In this document: piece by piece, positions 9,824-18,928 of the stretch
Position numbering within the stretch: the first letter of the stretch is position 1
Layout: every line of letters starts with the position of its first letter
NCBI GenBank assembly: GCA_002869385.1
Contig: PKTB01000021.1
Span: 1 to 64,000, forward strand
Length of the DNA stretch: 64,000 nt
Reading direction: 5' to 3'
DNA from: Marinilabiliales bacterium
GTDB taxonomy: Bacteria; Bacteroidota; Bacteroidia; Bacteroidales; ML635J-15
Made by a program: the position numbers and the translations under genes
Notes under the pieces: generated by a model
Seen by the model: only the letters and a program-made list of their open reading frames with translations
Databases searched by the model: none
Told to the model about the DNA's origin: nothing

Positions 9824-11575
9824 TTAGTCAACTTCAACTAATGCAATAACTTCATCTTTATTAACAAAATCACCATGATCAAAGAAAACCTCTTTGAGTT
9901 TACCATTATAGTCCGAAACTACTTCCTGATAATGATGATAAGATTCGATGTAACATAATCTCTTACCTGCCGATATAAGCTCTCCACCTTGTAAAATATC
10001 CGGGGATGTTTCTAAAGAAATATCATAATACAATTTCCCCATAAAAGGAGCAACGATTTCTTTTACTTTAGGATCATTTGATTTATTTACTGTTTTCGTC
10101 TCAGCACTTGGTTTTTTAGATTTCAGATTACTAAGTTCTTCCTGGAATCTTTGTTTTGCTAATCCAGATTTATAATCTCTGTATTGTCTGTCGTGCATTG
10201 CAAACTCAAAAAGTTCTTCATCATTCTCACCGGTCTCCCAACCATTTTCCTTCATCTAAGCTCTATAAGTATCTAAAATGTCAGGATATGCATCCTGAGG
10301 CACTCCAGTATAAAATTCTTTTTCACCTTTTTCAGCCAATTCAAGAATTTCAGGAGCAAGCGGACCCGGTAATGTACCAGCCTTTCCTAAAATCATATCC
10401 CAAGTATTTTTATCTATCATTTAGAATCTGCCTTTTCCTTGCAATTGGAACATTACATTAACCAGAGCAACATTCTTAACATACTGGCTAAATGGTGTTA
10501 CCAAAGGTGGATATCCCAATTTTGGCCATACAAATTGTACTTCTTCAAAAAGAAGAACTAGTAATTCATCAACACTTAATGGATCTTTACCGGCAGTAGT
10601 TAATGTCTGATTGATTCCTTGATGCACTCCTTCCAAGTCAGCCATCAAACTACCCATCATGCCACCAGGCAAACCACAACCAACCAATAAAGAAGTCATA
10701 TATCTGTTCTTAGGATTTATCCAATACCCTAGAAAATCATCAATAAATTCCTGATTAAGTGCTCTGGCCTGCATATATGCTTTAATATTAATGTCAGGAA
10801 CTTTAAATCCTGCATCTTTTAGCATTGCTTGAATCGTAATTACATCAGGGTGAACAGTCCCCCAGGCAAGAGGTTCCATAGCCACATCAATATAATCAGC
10901 TCCAGCTCTTGCCACTTCCAAAGTAGAAGCTACAGAGAATCCCGGACCTGAATGTCCATGATACTGTACAATAGTATACGGATATGCAGCTTTAATTTCT
11001 CTTACCAGCTTACCTAATGTTTCAGGACGCCCTACACCAGCCATATCTTTAAGACAAATTTCATCTGCTCCATACTCCATTGCTTTTTCAACTACGCCCA
11101 TATAATACTCAACTGTGTGAATATCAGAGTGCGTAATACTTAATGTAGCTTGAGAAATCATCCCGGCTTCTTTAGCAAATTTGATAGAATTCTCAAGATT
11201 TCTATGGTCGTTAAGCCCGCAGAAGGATCTGGCAATATCAACACCTTGAGCTTTCTTGACCTTAAACATTAGTTTTCTTACGTCTGCAGGCACAGGATAC
11301 ATTCTAATACCATTTAATGCTCTCTCCAGCATATGAGTTTGAATCCCTGCTTCTTTAAATGGTTTCACCCATTCTCTAACAACATTATTTGGATTTTCGC
11401 CATAAAGCAGATTTACCTGTTCGAAAGCTCCACCATTTGTTTCGATACGGCTAAAACAACCCATATCAATTATTACCGGTGCAATTCTTTTAAGCTGATC
11501 CAGACGAGGTACATACTTACCGCTGGACTGCCACATATCTCTATATACTAAGCTAAATTTAATTTCTCGAGACAT
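9824..11575 (-). pseudogene. Pyruvate carboxylase subunit B / oxaloacetate decarboxylase alpha-type protein, interrupted by two in-frame stops
   Basis: One frame of 584 codons is broken at TAA 10421-10423 (GRF*MID) and TAG 10256-10258 (YRA*MKEN). The carboxyltransferase barrel shows FSLVYRDMWQSSGKY, ETNGGAFEQVN, HMLERALNGIRM, KDMAGVGRP, QYHGHSGPG and the end of the CT domain TPFSQYVKN. The middle (SWDMILGKAG-type, TWDMILGKAG) and C-terminal parts follow in the same frame. Family knowledge predicts Ser at the first break (TCA to TAA) and Glu at the second (GAG to TAG). The biotinyl-like domain at the C terminus has IESYHHY where EAMK is expected, so the biotin lysine is missing. Expected role: carboxyl transfer between biotin and pyruvate/oxaloacetate. 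Confidence 0.85.
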
Positions 11576-11640
11576 ATTATTGTCATTTACATATTAGAAT
11601 TCTCTAAAAATACAAATTCTTTTTCATCTGCAAAACAAAA

Positions 11641-11672
11641 AAAATCTCATTTGCACATACAAATGAGATTTT
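11641..11672 (-). terminator. Rho-independent terminator after the choice-of-anchor L gene
   Basis: Perfect 13-bp arms AAAATCTCATTTG (11641-11653) and its complement (11660-11672) around a 6-nt loop. On the minus strand the stem is followed by a long T-run (from the A-run before 11641). It separates the upstream T9SS gene (11699-14041) from the carboxylase gene. Confidence 0.85.
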
Positions 11673-11698
11673 TCAATAAAAATTATACAAAATAAATT

Positions 11699-14041
11699 CT
11701 ACTGCGTAACAATTAGCTTTTGGACAGCAACAATACCTTCACTATCATAAAGTTTTATAAAATATACACCAGAATGAATATTTTCTATTTCCGTTAAATT
11801 CCCTTCTAATTGAGATTCATAAACAACAGACCCTTTGATGTCAGAAATTTTTAAATTTATGTTTTTATAGTCTTCAAATTTATAATTTATTACAAATTTT
11901 CCATCTGTTGGGTTTGGATAGACAGTAAAAATATCATCATAATATGATTGTGGCACAGAGTTATATTCCTCAACATAAACTGTTTTTGTTAACTCACATC
12001 CGATATCATCAGAAACCAAGACATCATAATATCCAGTACATACACCTGTTTGAGTATCCCCAAATGCATTTAATGGTGCTTGCCAATAATAAGTATATGG
12101 ATAAACTCCATCATAAGCAACTGCTGAAACTTGACCATCGCACGCTCCCATATCCATATCGGATGCTGTTGTGATATACATATCGGAATAATATATGGTT
12201 ATATCATCCTCAAGATAATTTCCACAATTATCAAAAACACGAACCCAATATGTATTTTCACCTAGTGAAGGTGTAACAGTAATTGTATTAGATGCCTCAG
12301 TTGTACTCCATAAATATGTTGGTGTAGGTTGATTTGACTCGGCATGCAAAACAATTGATCCCGGATCACTACAATATTCCATATCGGTTTCTATTAAGCC
12401 TGTGGCCTGCTCGATAGGTGGTGGATTATCCAGAGTATATTCATATCTGATAAAGCAGCCAATATCATCTGTTGCTGTTATCTTATATGTTCCTGGACAT
12501 AAACTTCCAAATGTACTTAAGCTTGTGTTATGTACACTATCCGGAATATATTGATACAAACTATTTGTGTATGTATAAGTAAATGGTTCAAACTCTCCTT
12601 CCATAAACATTTGTATATAACCATCACATTCGTTATAACAGGAAGGATTTACCAGTGTATGGTCTGTTTCCTCCATATCTGAAATTCTAAATGTAACAGA
12701 GTCGTATACTTCATTACCACATTGATCAACCATAGTTAAGTAATAGGTAGTTGCTCCTGGACCAGGCGAGACAACAATTGAACTACCCTCCTCAGTAGTG
12801 CTCCAAGAATATGCAACATTCGGATCAATATTACAGACTCCTTCTAAAGTAATTGTTTCAGGTGCCTCCTCTCCACAATAATATGTTTGCACATCCTGTA
12901 TACCACCTTTTATAAACTCTGCATCAAAAATCCATATCGTATCATAAACAGCTGTTGACATATTTCCACAAGGACAAGCAGTGTAAAAAGCAACAATTAT
13001 TGTTTCATGCCCTTCTTCTAAACCATCATTTAATGCTGAATAGAAAATCGTATCAGTCATTTCGCCTACTCCAATAGTAACTTGATAAGGAAAATCAGTA
13101 AAATCGACTCCTTCTGTTGCTTCAGAGTTTGGTGCAATCATAACTTCAATAGTTACCTCTTCATCAGCTTCTGAACCTTCTTCTCTTGAAATAACATAAT
13201 AGTTTTCACATCCTTCCCAGAGGTCAGCTTCTCCTCCAACCTGTGCATTATTTACAACATCAATAGATGCTCCACTGATAAAACTTCCTGCTTCAATAAA
13301 TACACCTGAATCAAAAGCAGAGTCACCTGCATCACCAACTGCTAGTTTAATATGATATGTTTCACATGCAGTAACAATCCACTCAGCAGTAAGTACTATT
13401 GTATTTCCATCATATTGAACTGCTCCATTATATGATCCGGGTGAATCTGATGCACTTGAAGGATATGCTGTATAATAATCGTAATTATGAACATTATCAA
13501 TTGTTACAGGTTGATCGTTTGGTAATATCGCAATATTTACTGCCCCATTAGAATATGGTCCACTAATACCGGGACCTGATAAAAAGAATCCAAAAACATC
13601 ATTAAATGATGAGTTTGCATATTCAGGAAATTCCTCAGATCCAAAAATATAATTAAATCGTACTGTATCACTAGCAGGAATAAAATCAAATTCTAAAACT
13701 GTAGCATCGTTAATTGTATAACCAGAAGCAATGGCTGCTAAGTCAGGGTCTGAACCACTTCCTAAACTATTACCTTGGCTACCTGAAGTATTTGGCCCTT
13801 CAGCATTTGAGATATCTCCGGAAGCTAATACAATTCCGGATTCAAAAGGAAAATCTGTATCTTCATTATTAAAATATCCATACGCTCCCCCATTTACTGT
13901 CACGTTCATAGCTTCTGTACATCCATTTATAAGGGTATCAGTTACTAAATCCTCTATGGACAAATCATTTTGAGTTGAAATCTGTGCAGATAATAGTAAA
14001 CTGGTAATCAGTAAACTAACTACGATCAAGATCTTTTTCAT
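11699..14041 (-). CDS. Choice-of-anchor L domain protein with T9SS type A sorting domain
   Basis: A 780-residue secreted protein: signal peptide (SLLITSLLLSAQ), then a choice-of-anchor L domain (about 30-250) recognised by GIVLASGD, LEFDFIPASDTVRFNYIFGSEEFPEY (split motif), FGFFLSGPG and AVGDAGDSAFDSGVFIEAGSF. Ig-like and SprB-like modules follow, and the C terminus is a type A T9SS sorting domain (YPNPTDGKFVI ... LKISDIKG ... IHSGVYFIKLYD). The protein is expected to be exported by the T9SS and bound to the surface or released. Ligand unknown. It is monocistronic, with its own terminator, and shows no lesion. Confidence 0.88.
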   Translation of the reverse strand: MKKILIVVSLLITSLLLSAQISTQNDLSIEDLVTDTLINGCTEAMNVTVNGGAYGYFNNEDTDFPFESGIVLASGDISNAEGPNTSGSQGNSLGSGSDPDLAAIASGYTINDATVLEFDFIPASDTVRFNYIFGSEEFPEYANSSFNDVFGFFLSGPGISGPYSNGAVNIAILPNDQPVTIDNVHNYDYYTAYPSSASDSPGSYNGAVQYDGNTIVLTAEWIVTACETYHIKLAVGDAGDSAFDSGVFIEAGSFISGASIDVVNNAQVGGEADLWEGCENYYVISREEGSEADEEVTIEVMIAPNSEATEGVDFTDFPYQVTIGVGEMTDTIFYSALNDGLEEGHETIIVAFYTACPCGNMSTAVYDTIWIFDAEFIKGGIQDVQTYYCGEEAPETITLEGVCNIDPNVAYSWSTTEEGSSIVVSPGPGATTYYLTMVDQCGNEVYDSVTFRISDMEETDHTLVNPSCYNECDGYIQMFMEGEFEPFTYTYTNSLYQYIPDSVHNTSLSTFGSLCPGTYKITATDDIGCFIRYEYTLDNPPPIEQATGLIETDMEYCSDPGSIVLHAESNQPTPTYLWSTTEASNTITVTPSLGENTYWVRVFDNCGNYLEDDITIYYSDMYITTASDMDMGACDGQVSAVAYDGVYPYTYYWQAPLNAFGDTQTGVCTGYYDVLVSDDIGCELTKTVYVEEYNSVPQSYYDDIFTVYPNPTDGKFVINYKFEDYKNINLKISDIKGSVVYESQLEGNLTEIENIHSGVYFIKLYDSEGIVAVQKLIVTQ

Positions 14042-14130
14042 AATATTGAGTTTTTTCGTGCTTTAAGCTGTAAATATAATGAATTTTTCATTTGGTAAAT
14101 ATAAAAAATGACGAAAAAATACTCATTTGG

Positions 14131-14161
14131 TTGTTAATTTCAAAAAACAAAAATAATTTTG
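14131..14161 (+). promoter_or_regulatory. Bacteroidota-type promoter for the ruvX operon
   Basis: TTG (14131-14133), a 20-nt spacer and TAATTTTG (14154-14161), matching the Bacteroidota -33/-7 pattern (TTG ... TAnnTTTG). The ATG of ruvX is only seven bases further, so the transcript would be nearly leaderless. Confidence 0.55.
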
Positions 14162-14167
14162 CAGAAT

Positions 14168-14584
14168 ATGAAACGTTATCTTGCATTAGATATTGGTAGA
14201 AAAAAAACAGGAATAGCTGTTACTGATACAAACAGAATTATTGCCTCTGCTCTTGATACTGTACTTACACATGAATTGGAAAAATATTTGATAAAGTATA
14301 TTTCCGATAATCCTGTTGAGTTAATAATCGTTGGTAAGCCTGTTCAAATGAACAATACAGAATCTGAATCAGTTAAATACATCAAACCTGTACTAAACAG
14401 ATTAAAAAAAGTATTTAAAGAAATAACGTTTATTGAGGTTGATGAACTATTCACATCAAAAATGGCTTTTCAAACAATATTAAATGCTGGTATAAAAAAA
14501 GAAAAACGTAAAGATAAACATATGGTTGATAGAATTTCAGCGACAATTATTTTACAAGCTTATCTAGAAAAAGAAAATTACTAA
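14168..14584 (+). CDS. ruvX: RuvX/YqgF putative Holliday junction resolvase
   Basis: A 138-residue RNase H-fold protein. The family hallmarks are LALDIGRKKTGIAVTD at the N terminus (catalytic Asp, usually DYGxKRxGxAxSD), IIVGKPVQMNNTES (usual VGLPxxxxG), and a late DRISATIILQAYL in place of DxxAAxxILQ with its catalytic Asp. YqgF proteins act in pre-16S rRNA 5' maturation and/or junction resolution. ATG 14168 is chosen over TTG 14159 because it gives the usual MKRYLALD start. It ends two bases before def, in the same operon. Confidence 0.85.
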   Translation: MKRYLALDIGRKKTGIAVTDTNRIIASALDTVLTHELEKYLIKYISDNPVELIIVGKPVQMNNTESESVKYIKPVLNRLKKVFKEITFIEVDELFTSKMAFQTILNAGIKKEKRKDKHMVDRISATIILQAYLEKENY

Positions 14585-14586
14585 TT

Positions 14587-15135
14587 ATGATATTACCTAT
14601 TTACCTATACGGACACCCCGTTTTAAGAAAAAAATCTATTGATATTGATAAAGATTATCCAAACTTGGATCAAATAATTGACAACATGTTTGAAACCATG
14701 TACAAAGCTGACGGTATAGGTTTGGCAGCTCCTCAAATAGGTTTAAATATTAATCTTATTACAATTGATGGTAGACCACTTGCTAAGGATGAGCCAGAAA
14801 TGACAGATTTTAAAAGGGTTTTCATTAATCCCAAGATAACGTTTAACACTAAAGAAACAATTGCAATAGAAGAAGGTTGCTTGAGTATCCCTGGAATTAA
14901 CGAAGGAGTTAATAGAATTGATGACTTAACAATCGAATATTACGATGAAAACTTCAAAAAAGTAAAAGAAAATCTTTCTGGATACAGGGCAATTGTAATT
15001 CAGCACGAATATGATCATTTACAGGGAATTATGTTTGTCGATAAGATTTCCCCTATAAGAAAAAGATTTATAAAAGGAAAACTTAACAATATTACAAAAG
15101 GAAAAGTAGTTACCTCATATAAAGTCAAGAAATAA
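14587..15135 (+). CDS. def: Peptide deformylase
   Basis: A 182-residue metalloenzyme that removes the formyl group from the initiator methionine of new proteins in the cytosol. All three motifs are present: GIGLAAPQIG (GxGxAAxQ), EGCLSIPG (EGCLS, with the metal-binding Cys) and QHEYDHLQG (HExxH). Length is normal for type I deformylases. It follows ruvX after two bases and precedes a lipoprotein gene after 17 bases, so all are probably co-transcribed. No lesion is seen. Confidence 0.95.
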   Translation: MILPIYLYGHPVLRKKSIDIDKDYPNLDQIIDNMFETMYKADGIGLAAPQIGLNINLITIDGRPLAKDEPEMTDFKRVFINPKITFNTKETIAIEEGCLSIPGINEGVNRIDDLTIEYYDENFKKVKENLSGYRAIVIQHEYDHLQGIMFVDKISPIRKRFIKGKLNNITKGKVVTSYKVKK

Positions 15136-15152
15136 CATAATAATTATTCCAA

Positions 15153-15692
15153 ATGAAAAAGTTAAATATTATTATAATTTTAATCAGCGGATTAGTAATT
15201 TTTGGTTGTAATAGTTCAAAAAAGGACAAACAACTCACTGAGCAAGAAAAGATGGCATATAATATTGCATCAATGGAAGAAGACCTTTTTGACGATATCG
15301 AACCGGACAAAGACAAAGCAATGAATATGATTGACTCTTATCTGGAATATGTCGAAAAGTTCCCTGAAGACACACTTTCTCCGGAATACCTTTTTAAAGC
15401 ATCGGAAATAGCAATGAACTTTGAACAACCTCACAACTCAGTTAGGTACTTGCAACAAATTGAAAATAACTATCCTGAATATGAAAAATATCCAACTTGT
15501 ATTTTTATTATTGGACACGTTTATGATTATTATATTGGCGATCTTGCAAAAGCAAAAAAGTATTATACTAAGTATATTGATAACTATCCAGATCATACTT
15601 TCGTAAAAGATGCAAAAGGTGCTTTAACATTTATGGGCATGACAGACGATCAACTAATAGATTTATTCGAAGATATAAACAAGTATAACTAA
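15153..15692 (+). CDS. Tetratricopeptide lipoprotein
   Basis: A 179-residue protein with a clear lipobox (LISGLVIFGCNS). The rest is alpha-helical with TPR-like helices: FPEDTLSPEYLFKASEIAMN, the EYEKYPTCIFIIGHVYDYYI region and AKAKKYYTKYIDNYPDHTFV, a typical TPR pair. TPR lipoproteins in Bacteroidota serve as scaffolds in envelope complexes; no specific partner can be named. It lies between def and comEC with very short gaps (17 nt and 1 nt), so it is probably in the ruvX-def-comEC operon. Confidence 0.75.
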   Translation: MKKLNIIIILISGLVIFGCNSSKKDKQLTEQEKMAYNIASMEEDLFDDIEPDKDKAMNMIDSYLEYVEKFPEDTLSPEYLFKASEIAMNFEQPHNSVRYLQQIENNYPEYEKYPTCIFIIGHVYDYYIGDLAKAKKYYTKYIDNYPDHTFVKDAKGALTFMGMTDDQLIDLFEDINKYN

Positions 15693-15693
15693 A

Positions 15694-17814
15694 ATGTTTT
15701 TTAAGCTAAACGAGGAAATAAAGAGATATCCTTTTATAAGAATCACTTTACCCCTTGTTTTAGGAATTGTAATTGGTATATACCTATCCCCAAACATTCT
15801 AACATCCGTTATAATAACTGTTCTAAGTATTATTCTCTTTACTATTGCCCAAATTAAAAGTTTAAGAAGTATAACAGGAATCTCGATAAACATAGTTTTT
15901 ATTTCTCTTGGCCTAATACTTACTACATTAAAATCAGATTTAAATAATGTAAGCAGTTTAAATGATTATGATGGATACATTATCGGTGAAATATATGAAG
16001 ACCCAAAACCAAACGAGAAAACAACAAGTCTAAAAATTGAAATTACAGCACTTAAACACGATGACGAATGGGTTTCGACAAGTGGTAAAACTATACTGTA
16101 TATCGAAAATGACGAACGGACAGATGACCTACAGGCTGGAGATCAAATAATATTTAATCCTCATTTATCGGAAATTGAAAACTCCGGCAATCCGGAAGAG
16201 TTTGATTACAAAAAGTACCTGTCTTATAATATGATTTATAATTCAGATTTCCTTTCAAGTGATGAATGGAATGTTATTAAATCTGATTATTCATCAAAAC
16301 TAAATATTAAGCTTCTAAGATTCAGACAGAATTTAATTTCTCAACTTAAAGAGCATTGTATGAGTAATGATGAATTAGCAGTTGTGTCTGCATTAGCATT
16401 AGGCTACAAAGATCAACTTAGTGATGAAATCAGGCATGCATATGCCTCATCGGGAGCCATGCATATTTTGGCAGTTTAAGGTTTGCATGTTGGTATTATA
16501 TATGGAATTCTAGTTTTCTTATTTTCTTTTATTAAAAACGATAAGCTTAAAATACCAAAAACGGTACTGATAATTGTTTTTATATGGTTATACGCCTTAA
16601 TGACAGGTCTGTCTCCATCGGTAAGCAGAGCAGCTCTAATGTTTTCAATTATGTCTCTTGGGCTTTTACAAAACAAGTCTGCAGGTTCTTTAAATGCCAT
16701 TGCTTTTTCTGCATTTATTTTACTTATAATTAATCCATACAATATAACAAATATAGGTTTTCAATTATCGTATGCAGCAGTTATCGGAATTGTAATTTTA
16801 TATCCAAAAATATATTCAATATTTGAGGTCAAAAATAAGTATCTGGATAAAGTTTGGGCACTAACTGCTGTGTCTGTATCAGCGCAAATTGCTACAGCCC
16901 CAATTGCAATTTTCTATTTTCACCAATTCTCCAACTACTTTATACTGGCAAATTATTTATTAATCCCTATCTCAACGCTAGCAATATGGACTTGCATATT
17001 AGTTTTTACTATCTCAGGCCTTGGAATACCGGCAGGATTACTAATAAAAGTACTAACTTTCCTTGTCAAATCAATGAACAGTATTAGTATAGGCATTGAG
17101 TCTCTCCCATTTTCTGTAAGCAACAATCTCTATATCAACACCTTACAATTAGTCTTACTGTATTTTATAATTATATCCTTATTAGTATTTTTCTTCCAAT
17201 CAAAAAATTACAAACATTTATTTCAAGCTTTAGTAGGAATTATTGTTTTTACAGGGTTTAATTTGTTTTCAGATATTCAAAGCAATAAACAACAAGAACT
17301 CATTATATACAACATTAATAAAGCTACAGCAATAAATATTATTGATGGAAAAGATAATATACTTTTTGCAAATTTAGATTCTATTTCAAACGATAAAATC
17401 AAGTATACTGCCCAAAATAACTGGTTAAAAAAAGGATTAAATGAAGAAAAATATATAAATCTATCAAACGGTCCAGAAAATATTTTATCTGATATCAGCA
17501 CAATTGATAATAAGTCTGTTTTCTTCAAGCAAAATTTTATTGCATATCAAAACACTAAAATATTTATTGCCAATAATAATTTCTTCCCTGCAATTTTTAC
17601 TTATAGCTCAAAGATAAAAGTAGATTATATTGTTTTGTCAAATAATACCAGTGCAAGTATATCTGATCTAGTAAGAATTTTTGACTTCAAAAAAATAATC
17701 ATTGACAGCAGTAATGATGCTTATATTTTAGAAGAATGGCTAAAAGAAAATGAAGAACTAGGCATTGATTTGTATAATATTAAAAGCCAGGGTGCATTTA
17801 TTACAAACTTATAA
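15694..17814 (+). pseudogene. comEC: ComEC/Rec2 family DNA-uptake channel protein, interrupted by one in-frame stop
   Basis: One frame of 707 codons broken by TAA 16477-16479. The stop stands in ILAV*GLHVGI; the ComEC motif is HxLAVSGLHVG, so a serine is lost (TCA to TAA, one C-to-A change). Before it lie N-terminal membrane helices and a DUF4131 domain (about 20-230); after it, the competence membrane domain with MTGLSPSVSRAALMF and several helices, and a C-terminal non-catalytic-looking region (residues about 530-706) without the usual metallo-beta-lactamase His motifs. ComEC moves single-stranded DNA across the inner membrane in transformation. The last six bases TTATAA (17809-17814) also end the opposing gene. 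Confidence 0.85.
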
Positions 17815-18339
17815 TTTGTTTTTTATAAATTCATCAACTAGTTTTATTGCAGCTTTTAATCTTTCACCGTTTTGACCTTTAATAACAAAATATGGAATAT
17901 CAAGATTTGATATTTCGTCCATATATTCATCGAAAAGGTCCTCTCGGATATTTGGGTTTTCCCGTAAATGATCAGGCTCCCAAGGCAAGTCAGGATAACA
18001 TAGCAAATGTAAATCTGCTTTTTCAGATTCGAGATGCTTGTCTATCCAATCAGGAATATCATTAAATACTCGTCTTAGCCATACTTTAGTAATAATAAGA
18101 TCCGTATCTAATATAAGCAACCTACTGTCTGATTACTTAAAGTATTGCTCTGCTTTAATTTGAAGCTTTGCAATTGCAAGTACATCCTGCTTTGTGTATT
18201 CCCTATCTAATTTAGCAATAAAGTCACGGGCAATTTCATCAACATATGATGCATTAAAGTATTCTGCCAACTGCCTTGTTAAAGTTGACTTTACAACAGA
18301 TTCAGGTCCTGAAACTACTATTTTAAGCTTTGTCTGCAT
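17809..18339 (-). pseudogene. NadR C-terminal-like ATPase (ribosylnicotinamide kinase), interrupted by one in-frame stop
   Basis: One frame of 177 codons broken by TAA 18133-18135 (QYFK*SDSR). The P-loop is GPESVVKSTLTRQLA; the family has GPEStGKST or GPESvGKST, so the essential glycine is Val here (GGA to GTA would be a G-to-T change). Other family parts are YVDEIARDFIAKLDREYT, LLILDTDLIITKVW and a DLPWEPDHLRENP block that resembles NadR (LPWxxDxLRE). The kinase would phosphorylate nicotinamide riboside for NAD salvage. It overlaps pnuC by 17 nt, so the two are coupled: uptake and trapping of nicotinamide riboside. Confidence 0.8.
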
Positions 18340-18928
18340 CTAAATCTAAAGACTTTTTCCATTTAATATACCCAACTACAGCCAAAATTGTTAAAACAGT
18401 GAATAGAATTGCTGTAGGATAAAGACCTTTATAAATATATAGTCCTGTTGATACGGCATCTATCACTATCCAAAACAACCAGTTCTCAAGAATCCTTCTA
18501 GCTAATAACCATGTTGCCACAAAGCTTAAAGATGTTGTAAAAGCATCACCTATTGCAACTTCTGAATCTGTAAATTTATATAGTATTAAATAAATCAGAA
18601 TATAAAAAGCACTTGAGACTAAAATACTATATATCCATTGATTTTTATTTAGTCTACTAGTTCTGATTTCTGATTTTTGCTGCTTATCCTTAACTGTCAA
18701 CCAAAAATACCAACCATAAATACTAACCACCAGATAATAGAACTGAAAGGACATATCTGCATAGAAACCAGAAACAAAAAAAACATAGATATAAAGACTT
18801 ACCATAATTATTGATGTAAGCCAATACAAGGAATTCTGTTTTATCTGTAGGGTTATTCCGATTAATCCTAAAATAGCTGCTGCCAATTCAACCCAATTGG
18901 CAACTATCCAGTCAATAATCAGACTCAT
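18323..18928 (-). CDS. pnuC: PnuC-type nicotinamide riboside transporter
   Basis: A 201-residue inner-membrane protein with about seven helices. The PnuC signature is clear: YIYVFFVSGFYADMSFQFYY (cf. YxxxxGLYADxxLQxxY) and SIYGWYFWL, with NWLFWIVIDAVSTGLYIYKG near the C terminus. PnuC proteins let vitamin B3 ribosides in by facilitated diffusion, with trapping by the kinase encoded next. Start ATG overlaps the protease stop by one base (TAATG); the 3' end overlaps the kinase by 17 nt. No TPP or other riboswitch is possible in front, because there is no leader. Confidence 0.9.
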   Translation of the reverse strand: MSLIIDWIVANWVELAAAILGLIGITLQIKQNSLYWLTSIIMVSLYIYVFFVSGFYADMSFQFYYLVVSIYGWYFWLTVKDKQQKSEIRTSRLNKNQWIYSILVSSAFYILIYLILYKFTDSEVAIGDAFTTSLSFVATWLLARRILENWLFWIVIDAVSTGLYIYKGLYPTAILFTVLTILAVVGYIKWKKSLDLDADKA

